A DNA stretch of 64,000 nucleotides from Winogradskyella forsetii (GCF_013394595.1 NZ_CP053348.1:1612001-1676000), one strand, 5' to 3'; shown: positions 37,445 to 45,756, counted from the stretch's first letter. Numbers and translations are program-made. The notes: generated by a model from the sequence alone, not told the origin.

Positions 37445-37793
37445 TATGCCGTGTTTTATTTTGGTTTGTTGTTCCGCTCTGATTTTTAAGTCCAGCTTGT
37501 CATTCCGAAGTTGTTCGCAGAATTACAGGACTTTTGGGTTTAGAAAACCAGCTTCGCAAAAATTTTCTATCGTCATTTTCCGAACGGCTTGTCAGTCCGA
37601 CGTTGTTGGGTTTCTTTTTTTACGTTTTGCTTGATAGTCCGATTTTAGTTTTTTTATTTTTTCTTTTACGTATGAGAGTCCAGTCCGACGTTTTGTTTTT
37701 AAAAATCAGATTTTTTCTTAAAATTCCGAACTTGTTTTTTTTGATTTCGTAACTTTTGTATGCCGCTCGTAACTCTTTGACCACATGGCATAC
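37445..37793 (-). other. Non-coding cassette, copy A
   Basis: About 350 bp bounded by the complementary pair TTGTATGCC/GGCATACAA. It holds no convincing open frame on either strand: short frames break at different places from those in copy B at 44566-44921. Recurrent landmarks are tccagcttgtcattccga, the phrase gtccgacgtt repeated three times, and aaaattccgaacttg. It may encode an RNA, carry a promoter, or be a dead gene. It is counted as a cassette because it is duplicated as a unit with its left repeat. Confidence 0.75.
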
Positions 37794-37917
37794 AACGTTG
37801 AGGGTATGCAGCGTGCGGGTTTTCGTGTTCACATCATTATCCACAGTTACTGCCCTTGCCAGCGAGCGATGAACTTGCAATTTGCTCTGAAACCCGCATG
37901 ATGTATACCCTGTGTTA
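37794..37917 (-). repeat. Cassette-array repeat 10 (type IV, strong palindrome)
   Basis: A sequence class of its own: gggtatgcagcgtgcgggttt near the left end pairs with aaacccgcatgatgtataccc near the right, 16 of 21 positions matching. It keeps the aacg start and a gtta end but shares little inner sequence with the other copies. Confidence 0.85.
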
Positions 37918-37938
37918 CCAGCTGGGCTTTTTTTATAT

Positions 37939-38502
37939 CTATCTAAGTTTAATTCCACTTTTTTCCAGTAAATCAGCTCCTTTTAAAACTCCTAAACTTT
38001 CAATCTTTCGTATTGACAGTTTGTTATGTATATAATTTTTAAGCATTCTCGATGTTGATTGTATTTCAGTCCAATCCCAAGAATCAACCTTACCATTAAA
38101 AGTAGTAATATTTTCGTTTTTCAATGCTCCCTTCTCATTAAAGTGTCCGATGTGAGATTGGTTAAGCTCGCTGTTTTTAAGTCCACCGAAATATAATTGA
38201 ATCAATCCCCAACCATCTGTCGAATATCGAAAAGTATGTCCATTGCAGCGTTTAGGGTCAAGAGCGATTTTCCTAAATATTGGTTTGCCTTTGTGTCTTG
38301 GAGTCCAGAGTTGAAAAGTCACAGCAAATTTATCTCCATTGTCAAGGTCAAACTTTGAATCAATGTCGCTTACTGATTTGTATTCGCAAATCTCCAATCC
38401 ATATTGTGAACTTAAATCATAAAACTTTAAGTCAGTTTCCTTAAATATAAAATCAAGGATTTCCAATTTATCAGTCTTATTTGCAAAAAAGTCGTATGTC
38501 AT
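37939..38502 (-). CDS. Hypothetical protein, array cassette
   Basis: A 187-residue soluble protein (MTYDFFANKTDKLEILDFIF, FAVTFQLWTPRHKGKPIFRK, WGLIQLYFGGLKNSELNQSH). A mixed alpha/beta pattern; no known domain, signal or membrane helix. The insert between repeats 10 and 11 has the flanking pair TTACCAGC/GCTGGTAA. The stop codon is 22 bp from repeat 10. Confidence 0.72.
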   Translation of the reverse strand: MTYDFFANKTDKLEILDFIFKETDLKFYDLSSQYGLEICEYKSVSDIDSKFDLDNGDKFAVTFQLWTPRHKGKPIFRKIALDPKRCNGHTFRYSTDGWGLIQLYFGGLKNSELNQSHIGHFNEKGALKNENITTFNGKVDSWDWTEIQSTSRMLKNYIHNKLSIRKIESLGVLKGADLLEKSGIKLR

Positions 38503-38536
38503 TGTTCGAAGTTGTCTGTTTTTTAGCCTTGCTGGT

Positions 38537-38664
38537 AACGTGTTTGTGTATGGTTAGTTGCGTGGTTAAGCAACTAAGTTAGTAAACATTTACGAACCCG
38601 TGAAAATTCCGCAGGAATTTTCGCAAGTAGGCAAGAACCAAGCAATTAATTATACACGGTGTTG
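38537..38664 (-). repeat. Cassette-array repeat 11 (type I/III)
   Basis: It runs from aacgtgtttgtgtatggtt to ttatacacggtgttg. The central hairpin is gaaaattccgcaggaattttc. Outer arms gtgtatggttagttgc and gcaattaattatacac pair at 13 of 16 positions. Confidence 0.93.
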
Positions 38665-38675
38665 GCAATAGTATT

Positions 38676-39542
38676 TTAATCTTTAGTATTTCCTTTCTCG
38701 TCCCATCTTTCCGATTCTCCAGTGGAAAAATTCTTTACTGATTCGATTTGTCCATTTGAATAATATCTTTTCCTTATTCCAATCTCTTTGCCTAGTTTAA
38801 ATTCAACTTCAAATTCTATATTCCGATTTCCATATTTACTATGAGATTTACCATCTGGTAAACCATCGATAAAATTTTGAGTAAATGAAATTTCACCATC
38901 TGAAAACTCACTTTCTATTTTACCATTAAAAGGGACACCATTTTTGTGTAAAATTAAATTTACGTCAGATGTTCCTTTAAAATTTGATTTACCATTTTCA
39001 CTAAAAAATTCAACTTTAGTTAAACTATCTGAAAGTTTTATGAAACTTGTCTTCGTTTGACCATTTAAGTAATAATCTATGTAGACACTATCTGATCGTT
39101 TTAATCTAGGTTTGTCATTAGGAAAGAATTCGGTAAAACTACCGTCAGTAAAATCATCAATTTTTATTCTGTTTCCATTTTCGTCGTAATTTATACTTTG
39201 TTTTATTGAGTGACCTTTTTCATAATAACGTTTCCATTTTATAGTAGAGTTTTCAAACCAAGTAATGCATTCTCCATGAACTTGAGAATCTTTGACTGGG
39301 ATTATGGATTTCTTTTTTCCAGATTCATAAAATGTAATTGTAATACGCTCATTATTTGATTTAATAAACTTTAATTTTTCTATAGAATTATTTTCAAAAA
39401 ATGTTGTGTCTGTTTTTACAAAGTCTTCTGAGTTAATAGCTAAACTTTCTAATTCAGTTTCTATCAAAGATTTTTTTTGACAAGCAAATAAGGAAAGCAA
39501 AAGGAATGAGATAATTATTCTTGTGTACATTCTGTTCATCAT
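38676..39542 (-). CDS. YwqK/MORN-like repeat lipoprotein, array cassette
   Basis: A 288-residue lipoprotein (signal up to LLLSLFACQKKS). The mature protein is built of short Gly/Tyr/Asn repeats such as GECITWFENSTIKWKRYYEK, INYDENGNRIK and RKRYYSNGQIESVKNFSTGE. This is the MORN-like pattern of the YwqK family, members of which are proposed antitoxin or immunity proteins. A binding or protective role at the cell envelope is inferred. The start is either of two neighbouring Met codons. Its insert flanks share TTGGCAATA/TATTGCCAA. The repeat to its right is the one broken by the IS110 element. Confidence 0.8.
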   Translation of the reverse strand: MMNRMYTRIIISFLLLSLFACQKKSLIETELESLAINSEDFVKTDTTFFENNSIEKLKFIKSNNERITITFYESGKKKSIIPVKDSQVHGECITWFENSTIKWKRYYEKGHSIKQSINYDENGNRIKIDDFTDGSFTEFFPNDKPRLKRSDSVYIDYYLNGQTKTSFIKLSDSLTKVEFFSENGKSNFKGTSDVNLILHKNGVPFNGKIESEFSDGEISFTQNFIDGLPDGKSHSKYGNRNIEFEVEFKLGKEIGIRKRYYSNGQIESVKNFSTGESERWDEKGNTKD

Positions 39543-39599
39543 ATTATTGCCAACGGTCTTCTTTACTTTACAGCTGGTTATTTATAGTTGTTTAACTTT

Positions 39600-39680
39600 A
39601 CTAAGAAACAAGAGGAGAACTAAAACGGTTTTTGGAATAGCAGTTCCTTTACACGTATCAGTCCTCTTGCTTTTCTTAGG
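39600..39680 (+). ncRNA. Candidate bridge RNA target-binding hairpin of the IS110 element
   Basis: A stem CAAGAGGA (39609-39616) / TCCTCTTG (39661-39668) encloses a second stem GAACT/AGTTC and two internal loop arms. One arm contains AACGGT and the other ACGTAT. These are the same six-mers as the genomic left flank (39552-39557) and right flank (40817-40822) of the element. Known IS110 bridge RNAs carry target guides in such loops. The full RNA probably spans about 39560-39780. Confidence 0.6.
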
Positions 39681-39786
39681 TTGCTTAGGACCATTTGGAA
39701 TACCAGGAATCACTTCCTATTAAAGGTAATAGTCATAGCAACATTTATTAATCATTCCTAAATAAATAGGATTAACATTTAAAAAT

Positions 39787-40779
39787 ATGAAAAAATATGA
39801 TGATGTGGTCGGTATAGATGTATCTAAATTAACAATAGATGCTCATATGTACAAAAGATCGATCCACCAAGTGTTTTCAAACACTTCCAAGGGATATAAA
39901 GCTTTGGTAAAATGGTTAAATAAGAACCTGGAAGGGCAATGCTACTTTCTGTGTTTTGAGAATACCGGTCATTACTCTACAAATTTAAGTATCTACTTAT
40001 CACAAAACGATATGGATTATGTAGAGGAAAGTCCATTAGCCATTAAGCGCTCAGCGGGAATTGTGAGAGGAAAAACAGATAGGCTTGATTCCGAAATGAT
40101 TGCTAGATATGCTTGGTTGCACAAGGAGGAACTGGTTTTGAGTACCCCTAAGGAAAAAGATATTCAAGAGATAGGTAGATTACTGTCTTTAAGAGATCAG
40201 CTTGTTAGAGATCGCACAGGAAAGATGAGCACTCTTAAAGAAGCACAATCACTGCTCAAAAGCCCATCTACAGATAGTTGCTGCAAGATAGCAACAAAGA
40301 CCATAGCCTACCTTACCAAGCAGATTGCTGCTCTTGAGGATAGGATTAAAATACTAATGCAAAGTGAGGAAGGACTTGATAAAAATTTCAAGCTTCTAAA
40401 TACGATAAAAGGAGTAGGTTTGATATTAGCTAGTCAGCTTATCTATCATACCAATAACTTCCAGCGTTTTGATGGTTGGCGGCAGTTCTCAAGTTATTGT
40501 GGTGTAGCACCGTTTTCGCATAGCTCAGGCACCAGTATAAAACGAAGGAATAAAATCCATCATATAGGAGATAGAAAAATGAAGACACTATTGACAATGG
40601 CCAGTGTCAGTGCAATACAATGTGATAGTGAACTCAAGTTGTATTATCAAAGAAGATTAGCAGAAGGAAAGCCAAAACTAGTAGCATTGAACAACGTAAG
40701 AAACAAGATTTTGTCAAGGGCTTTTTCCGTAATTAAGAGAGGAACTCCATACGTTGAATTACAGCAGTTTGCGGCTTAA
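39787..40779 (+). CDS. IS110 family transposase (RNA-guided recombinase)
   Basis: A 330-residue recombinase. The N-terminal DEDD/RuvC-like domain shows VVGIDVSKLTIDAHMY and CFENTGHYSTNL. The C-terminal Transposase_20 domain shows LNTIKGVGLILASQL and YCGVAPFSHSSGTSIKRRNK, with the conserved Ser region. A coiled-coil segment lies between the two domains (about 160-200). Length and order are normal and no frameshift is seen, so the element may be active. It is on the plus strand, against the direction of the cassette genes. Confidence 0.92.
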   Translation: MKKYDDVVGIDVSKLTIDAHMYKRSIHQVFSNTSKGYKALVKWLNKNLEGQCYFLCFENTGHYSTNLSIYLSQNDMDYVEESPLAIKRSAGIVRGKTDRLDSEMIARYAWLHKEELVLSTPKEKDIQEIGRLLSLRDQLVRDRTGKMSTLKEAQSLLKSPSTDSCCKIATKTIAYLTKQIAALEDRIKILMQSEEGLDKNFKLLNTIKGVGLILASQLIYHTNNFQRFDGWRQFSSYCGVAPFSHSSGTSIKRRNKIHHIGDRKMKTLLTMASVSAIQCDSELKLYYQRRLAEGKPKLVALNNVRNKILSRAFSVIKRGTPYVELQQFAA

Positions 40780-40816
40780 AAATACTTGCATTTTTATTAG
40801 GATTTGACCTTGGAAT

Positions 40817-40999
40817 ACGTATATGGCTCGTAGCGTGTAAATTAGAAAATTATTTTCGGATTAAGCACAAGCCAGATTTTTAAATTTTACTATTTATCTT
40901 TTTTACGGGAAATCGTCAAATTTAAAAATTTGTCGACTTTCCAAATATGCCTTAACTTCGTTTAAGCAACTAATTAGCTATGAGCTATATACGTTGTTG
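40817..40999 (-). repeat. Cassette-array repeat 12 (type II), right part after IS insertion
   Basis: It carries tatatggctcgtagcg to ctatatacgttgttg with inner stem aaatcgtcaaatttaaaaattt. Its first 6 bases (aacggt at 39552-39557) lie on the other side of the IS110 element. Confidence 0.9.
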
Positions 41000-41009
41000 T
41001 GAGCAGTAT

Positions 41010-41600
41010 TTATTCGCAATATTCTTTAAATCTAATATTTTTCAAAGCTTTAAAAAAGTCGGCTTGAGTTGAGTCAGCTAAATCATTTCCATAAAAACTT
41101 AATCGTATTTTATTTGAGTTCATTCCGCCACCTTTTAAGCTATCGATATAAATTCCACTTGCACCAAAGCCTTTAATTTTTGGTTGAATAAATTTCGCTT
41201 GAAAACAGTCGATGCTATCAAGTTCAAATTCGTATTTCAAGTAATTTTTCGGCTCGTAATCAGCAGAGGTGAAGTCCGCTACGATTAGATGTTTTTTTCC
41301 TTTTAGCTTTTCTTTCTGTTCTGTTGTCAATTCCGCATATTCAGATTCTTCAAAAACAAGTAATTCCGGATTTCTGGTCAAATCAGGCGAATAAGCTCCT
41401 AAATCAAAAATCAACGTATCGTTTCTGTCCGTAATCAATCCGCTAACATAACTATCAATTCCTTTTATTTCATATTCCGACCAACTTCTCGGAACAGTTA
41501 TTTCAAACGCTCCGTAGTCAATCGTTTTGTTTTTTGACTTATCACACGATAAAATCAAGAGTAAAATTAGTATCGATAGCGTTTTTCTCATATTGCTCAC
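41010..41600 (-). CDS. Lipoprotein, array cassette
   Basis: A 196-residue lipoprotein (signal TLSILILLLILSC, acylated Cys near residue 19). The mature part starts with FEITVPRSWSEYEIKGIDSY and has several strands; no known domain. The ATG is directly at the edge of repeat 13 and the stop is 11 bp from repeat 12. So almost the whole insert is coding. Flanks share TTGTGAGCA/TGCTCACAA. Envelope location is inferred. Confidence 0.75.
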   Translation of the reverse strand: MSNMRKTLSILILLLILSCDKSKNKTIDYGAFEITVPRSWSEYEIKGIDSYVSGLITDRNDTLIFDLGAYSPDLTRNPELLVFEESEYAELTTEQKEKLKGKKHLIVADFTSADYEPKNYLKYEFELDSIDCFQAKFIQPKIKGFGASGIYIDSLKGGGMNSNKIRLSFYGNDLADSTQADFFKALKNIRFKEYCE

Positions 41601-41788
41601 AACGGTCGTGTATATGGCTCGTAGCGTGCAAATTATGAAATTATTTTCGGATTGAGCACGAGTCGAATTTTTTAATTATTCTTATTATCTTTTTTCTCAA
41701 TAAGCCAAATTAAAAAATTTGGCGGACTAGCAAATATACCTTAACTTCGATTAAGCAATTAACTAGCTATGAGCTATATACGTTGTTG
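41601..41788 (-). repeat. Cassette-array repeat 13 (type II)
   Basis: It runs from aacggtcgtgtatatggctc to gagctatatacgttgttg, with inner stem gaattttttaatt/aattaaaaaattt. It gives the uninterrupted version of the site broken by the IS110 element. Confidence 0.92.
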
Positions 41789-41798
41789 TGTGCAGTAC

Positions 41799-42581
41799 TT
41801 ATGCGTTCAGTTTGAATTTTTCTAAAACGTCAAATCCGAATTTCTGACAAAATAAAACTAACTCATTAAATTCCTGAAAGCTAAAAAGTATGCGTTGATT
41901 TTCCTTATAAACCTTTCTTTTAAGGATTTCGTTCATTTCCATTTTTGTCTCTGAATTTATTATGTCAAAACGCTCCAACTTCTTTTTCTCTCCATTTTGT
42001 AATAAGTTCACTTCATAAAACCACCATTTCAGTTCAAGTCCATTCTCAACGTTAAAATCTAAAGGACGAACTATTCCATTTCTATGGACTAAACATCGTC
42101 TAACTCTATTTATAGTTTTTACCTCTTCTATAAATTTTAGAGGTTCTTTTAATGATTCGCTTACTTTTTCTATAAGTCTCGGAAAATTATTTTGAGAATT
42201 GGCATCATTCGGTTCAAATATCAATTCCTTAAATTCTCCAAAAGTTGTTTTTCTTTTAGTTTTAATTTTTTCGTTCAAATCAATTATAAACGAAAAACTA
42301 ATTAAAAGTTCGGTCAATGCAGAAATTAAATCCTCAAATCCCTTTTTTAAAATCCAGTTCTTAAAGTTTGTTTTACTTTCCTCAACAGTTAATTCTCCAA
42401 TTGGTGTATGAGTAAATATTGAATTTTCTTCTAAACTCAAACTTTTTGGCAATTCAGTAGTTAATTCGAGCGAATTAATTCCGAAAAATACTGCGTTGCT
42501 ACATTCAGATAACTTTTAATTTAAAGTTATTAATAAATCATTTGGGTTTAGTTTTAATGTTGCTGTTAAATTATCGCTCAA
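41799..42581 (-). pseudogene. HEPN-like protein gene with an in-frame stop near its start
   Basis: From a TTG at 42579-42581 the frame reads LSDNLTATLKLNPNDLLITL, Asn, then TAA at 42516-42518, then KLSECSNAVFFGINSLELTT and on without a break to 41799. Coding character continues on both sides of the stop, so one nonsense change probably splits the gene; a shorter product could start at TTG 42452 (217 residues). The C-terminal helical part contains TINRVRRCLVHRNGIV, a match to the R-x4-H motif of HEPN ribonuclease-type domains. The stop codon at 41799 is 11 bp from repeat 13, and the flanks share TTGTGTGCAGTAC with one mismatch. Confidence 0.65.
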
Positions 42582-42602
42582 TGTTTTTTTTGTATTGCAC
42601 AC

Positions 42603-42793
42603 AACGGTTGTGTATATGGCTCGTAGCGAGCAAATTAGAAAATTATTTTAGGATTAAGTACAAGCCAGATTTTTAAATTTTACTATTTATCTTTTTTTAT
42701 TGGAAATCGTCAAATTTAAAAATTTGGCGACTTTCCAGATACGCTTTTACTTCGATTAAACAAATAATAAGCTATGAGCTATATACGTTGTTG
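42603..42793 (-). repeat. Cassette-array repeat 14 (type II)
   Basis: It runs from aacggttgtgtatatggctc to gagctatatacgttgttg, with inner stem aaatcgtcaaatttaaaaattt. 191 bp. Confidence 0.92.
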
Positions 42794-42804
42794 CCCACAG
42801 TATT

Positions 42805-43497
42805 TTATTCAGTTTCTAATTCAATCGTTATTTTTTCTCCTTGTTCAACCATAGGGCGAATATTTTCAACTTCATCCCAATTTTCTTTTGCACTTGGTAT
42901 TTGTTCGGAATATAGATGATAAACTGCAAATATTTTTGCGTCAATAGTAATATTCTGTTCTTTAGCGTTTTTCAAAATCCAATAGGGTACAAAAGCTAAA
43001 TCTATTTTTTCCATTTTACCAATAGTTTCAGGTTCCGTTGTGTCTCCTGATAAGTAGATTTTTTTATTGTGCCAAGTTATCAAATACGAGTAGTGACGAA
43101 ATGAAATACCGAATACCGTATGGTCAGTTTTATTAGCCTTTATTTCAAAATTTTCTATGGATTCTCCCAATTTTTCTAATTCCGAAATGTTTGAAACACC
43201 ATAAGTCTGTCCACCTTTGTCTTTCATCACTTTTTTTAGATTTTTTTTAGAGTAATGGTCAGAGTGTTTATGTGTAAAAATGAAAATAGAGTTTTCTTTA
43301 ATACTATCTAATTCCGATTCTTTAAATTCCATATATCCGTGAGCTCCCGATTTGTATGGGAAATCAATGTAGAAATTTGTGATGCCATCAGTCATATGAA
43401 GTCCGCAATTCCCTATAAATTCGATTTGAATTTCTTTTGTTTGTGAAAATCCAAAAGTTATAATTAGGCAAAAAATCAGAGTAAAAATTTTGTTCAT
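42805..43497 (-). CDS. Secreted MBL-fold metallo-hydrolase, array cassette
   Basis: A 230-residue protein with a signal peptide (KIFTLIFCLIITFGFSQ). It has the metallo-beta-lactamase-fold motif FTHKHSDHYSK (HxHxDH), a later metal ligand region KTDHTVFGISFRH and LSGDTTEPETIGKM, and a final HLYSEQIP. It resembles the UlaG/lactonase-like branch, not antibiotic hydrolases. Periplasmic location is inferred. The flanks TTGCCCACAGTAT and ATATTGTGGGCAA pair at 12 of 13 positions. The stop is 12 bp from repeat 14. Confidence 0.85.
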   Translation of the reverse strand: MNKIFTLIFCLIITFGFSQTKEIQIEFIGNCGLHMTDGITNFYIDFPYKSGAHGYMEFKESELDSIKENSIFIFTHKHSDHYSKKNLKKVMKDKGGQTYGVSNISELEKLGESIENFEIKANKTDHTVFGISFRHYSYLITWHNKKIYLSGDTTEPETIGKMEKIDLAFVPYWILKNAKEQNITIDAKIFAVYHLYSEQIPSAKENWDEVENIRPMVEQGEKITIELETE

Positions 43498-43520
43498 ATT
43501 CGTGGTTTTATATTGTGGGC

Positions 43521-43646
43521 AACGTTTTGTGTATGATTAGTTGCGCGTGAAAGAAACTAATTTAGTAAACAAATACTTGTCAGTGAAATTTCTTAAGGAA
43601 TTTTCCAGACGGCACTAGCCAAAGCAATTAATTATACACCGTGTTG
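43521..43646 (-). repeat. Cassette-array repeat 15 (type III)
   Basis: It runs from aacgttttgtgtatgatta to ttatacaccgtgttg. The central hairpin is reduced to aaatttcttaaggaatttt. Confidence 0.9.
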
Positions 43647-43654
43647 TGTGTAGT

Positions 43655-44386
43655 TTATCTATTTTCTTCGATTAACGATTCGGTCTCTCCTTTTGCCAAA
43701 ATTCTATTTTCGTCTAATAAATATCTTTCTCCAACATCCGACATTTCAAACAATATTGCTTTCAAATTTGAATTGTTTTCTGCCTTGGCTTTATTCCATT
43801 GGTTTGAAAGAAAACCACTTAACATTTTAACTTCGATTTGGTAGAATTCCTCACTTCCAACATCAATCCAAGACTCATTGTTATCATTTATAATTTCTTC
43901 CCATAATTCTTTAAAAATATCCTTAAGCTTTATGTTTTCGTCATCCGTTTCAATTTCCATCTCTGGAAAATCACTGTATCTTTCTGAACGGAGGTTTTGA
44001 TTGGGTTCAATTAATATTCTAAAATATTGAGATATGTAATAGTAGACAGAGAATAAGCTGATTTTATCAGTAATTGACATTTGACTTTCGAATTCTTGAT
44101 TATGGACTTTTTTGAATAGGTTCGAAATGTCATTTTTTATTGGTTCAAGAACAAATACTGGATAATGTCTTTTATATTCTTCTTCAAGAAACTTATATAG
44201 GGTTTCGTTTTTCCATCTACCAATTTCAGTGGTTCTGGATTTCATTTCAGAATTTATCTGATATGCTTTTTCGTAAGTTGAATTTATAAGCTGCCAATTA
44301 TTTTTTATCAACTGTGACTGAATATCTGAATTGTTAATTGTATTCGGTTTTGTATTTAATCCAAAGAGTTCTTCAAATATTCCCAT
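43655..44386 (-). CDS. Hypothetical protein, array cassette, paralogue of 45769-46563
   Basis: A 243-residue soluble, mainly helical protein (NNWQLINSTYEKAYQINSEM, FVLEPIKNDISNLFKKVHNQ, LKDIFKELWEEIINDN, ERYLLDENRILAKG). It can be aligned over most of its length with the product at 45769-46563: FVLExx(K/R)xD, FKK, (E/D)I(W)xE(L/I) and a C-terminal DE/DDRxxx strand match. No described domain. The flanks share TTGTGTGTA/TACACACAA. The stop is 9 bp from repeat 15. Confidence 0.75.
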   Translation of the reverse strand: MGIFEELFGLNTKPNTINNSDIQSQLIKNNWQLINSTYEKAYQINSEMKSRTTEIGRWKNETLYKFLEEEYKRHYPVFVLEPIKNDISNLFKKVHNQEFESQMSITDKISLFSVYYYISQYFRILIEPNQNLRSERYSDFPEMEIETDDENIKLKDIFKELWEEIINDNNESWIDVGSEEFYQIEVKMLSGFLSNQWNKAKAENNSNLKAILFEMSDVGERYLLDENRILAKGETESLIEENR

Positions 44387-44439
44387 AAATTATAGTTTTA
44401 GTTCTATCGATGTTTCTTATGTGTGTTAAAATTACACAC

Positions 44440-44565
44440 AACGCTCAGTGTATGGTTTGTTGCGTGATTAAGTTACTAATTTAGCAAACTTTGACGAGCC
44501 TGAGAAAATTCCGAAGGAATTTTCCAGATAAGCACTTGGCAAGCAATGAACTATACACAATGTTG
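44440..44565 (-). repeat. Cassette-array repeat 16 (type III; part of duplicated cassette)
   Basis: Nearly the same sequence as repeat 9 (aacgctcagtgtatggttt to ctatacacaatgttg). Confidence 0.93.
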
Positions 44566-44921
44566 TATGCCGTGTTTTATTTTGGTTTATTGTTCCGCTC
44601 TGATTTTTAAGTCCAGCTTGTCATTCCGACGTTGTTCTCAGAATTGCAGGACTTTTGGGTTTAGAAAACCAGCTTCGCAAAAATTTTCTATCGTCATTTT
44701 CCGAACGGCTTGTCAGTTCGACGTTGTTGGGTTTCTTTTTTTTACGTTTTGCTTGACAGTCCTGTTTTATCTGTTTTCTGTTTATTTTTTCTTTTACGTA
44801 CGAGAGTTCAGTCCGACGTTTTGTTTTTTAAAATCAGATTTTTTCTTAAAATTCCGAACTTGTTTTTTTTGATTTCGTAACTTTTGTATGCCGCTCGTAA
44901 CTCTCTGACCACATGGCATAC
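44566..44921 (-). other. Non-coding cassette, copy B
   Basis: Second copy of the insert at 37445-37793, in the same orientation, with scattered substitutions and small indels. It is bounded by TTGTATGCC/GGCATACAA. Indels disturb any shared reading frame, which argues against a conserved protein. The two copies are separated by about 7.1 kb and are followed on the right by different repeat types (10 and 17). Confidence 0.78.
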
Positions 44922-45049
44922 AACGTGTTTGTGTATGGTTAGTTGCGTGGTTAAGCAACTAAGTTAGCAAACATTTACGAACCTGTGAAAATTCCGCAGG
45001 AATTTTCGCAAGTAGGCAAGAACAAAGCAATTAATTATACACGGTGTTG
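44922..45049 (-). repeat. Cassette-array repeat 17 (type I/III)
   Basis: It runs from aacgtgtttgtgtatggtt to ttatacacggtgttg, close to repeat 11. The last codons of the 195-residue gene read into it. Confidence 0.92.
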
Positions 45050-45618
45050 CCCATAGTTATTTTTATTCGTTCAATATTTTTATTTATTTCATCGTTCTGA
45101 TTAAATTCAAGTCGGTCAATTGTGATTCCGCATTTGTCTTTTGCAATTTCTGCATTAACAATTTGTTCCAAATAATCAATTTCGTTCGCACTTACTCCGT
45201 AATAATCAAACAGAAGAATTTCATATTTTTCAAAATCACATTTTATAGCTAACGCTTTACTTTTTCCAATTGTCAGATTATTCAATTTCTCTTTAGAATC
45301 TAATTCTAAATATTCAGCTATAATTTTCGCTTTTGTTCCGTCAACATTTAGTTTTTCCGTTATATAATTCTCAACAGTAAGTGATTTCATAAATTTCCGA
45401 AATCCACTTTCTGAATATTCTTTTGACAATTTTATTTTAGGGATTTTTTTCTCAAAGTGATTCATTAATTCATTTCGGAAACTCCGAACTAAACTATTTC
45501 CTTTAGAATCAAAATTCGGCAAGCATAACCTAATTAGTTTTCCAGATTCCATATCAAATTCAGGGATTAAAATTCCCTTAAATTCAAATTTTGGATTATG
45601 AAATATGGTGTTCGTCAT
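45031..45618 (-). CDS. Hypothetical protein, array cassette
   Basis: A 195-residue soluble protein starting MTNTIFHNPKFEFKGILIPE; I chose the ATG at 45618, four codons inside a TTG-started frame. The pattern LNNLTIGKSKALAIKCDFEK, YEILLFDYYGVS and DKCGITIDRLEF recalls a degenerate ABC-ATPase (signature, Walker B, switch), but no Walker A is present, so this is weak. The last residues GNTVYN and the stop are encoded by repeat 17 itself. Flanks share TTGCCCA/TGGGCAA. Confidence 0.7.
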   Translation of the reverse strand: MTNTIFHNPKFEFKGILIPEFDMESGKLIRLCLPNFDSKGNSLVRSFRNELMNHFEKKIPKIKLSKEYSESGFRKFMKSLTVENYITEKLNVDGTKAKIIAEYLELDSKEKLNNLTIGKSKALAIKCDFEKYEILLFDYYGVSANEIDYLEQIVNAEIAKDKCGITIDRLEFNQNDEINKNIERIKITMGNTVYN

Positions 45619-45628
45619 AATTGTGGGC

Positions 45629-45756
45629 AACGTGATTGTGTATGGTTAGTTGCGTGGTTTAGCGACTAAGTTAGCAAACATTTACGAACCCGTGAATATT
45701 CCGCAGGAATATTCGCAAGTAGGCAAGAACAAAGCAATTAATTATACACGGTGTTG
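45629..45756 (-). repeat. Cassette-array repeat 18 (type I/III, compensated hairpin)
   Basis: It runs from aacgtgattgtgtatggtt to ttatacacggtgttg. The central stem reads gaatattccgcaggaatattc where others read gaaaattccgcaggaattttc: both strands of the stem have changed together. Confidence 0.93.

Larger units (their letters stand above)
39557..40816 (+). mobile_element. IS110-family element inserted in a cassette repeat
   Basis: The left part of repeat 12 (aacggt, 39552-39557) is separated from the rest (acgtatatggctcgtagcg, from 40817) by about 1.26 kb containing one transposase gene and 230 bp of upstream non-coding DNA. No terminal inverted repeats or target duplication are visible, as usual for IS110. 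The long non-coding end is upstream of the transposase, which indicates the IS110 and not the IS1111 subgroup. Boundaries are accurate to a few bases only. Confidence 0.85.

Noticed and set aside
37425..37958. Several short proteins on both strands of the duplicated 350-bp insert
   Set aside because: Small indels between the two copies break every shared frame, so none is supported as coding.
42805..43497. Beta-lactamase resistance gene
   Set aside because: The HxHxDH motif defines the broad MBL fold; the remaining sequence resembles lactonase/UlaG-type hydrolases and not class B beta-lactamases.
45031..45618. ABC transporter ATPase
   Set aside because: Signature-like and Walker B-like stretches are present, but there is no Walker A; kept as hypothetical.
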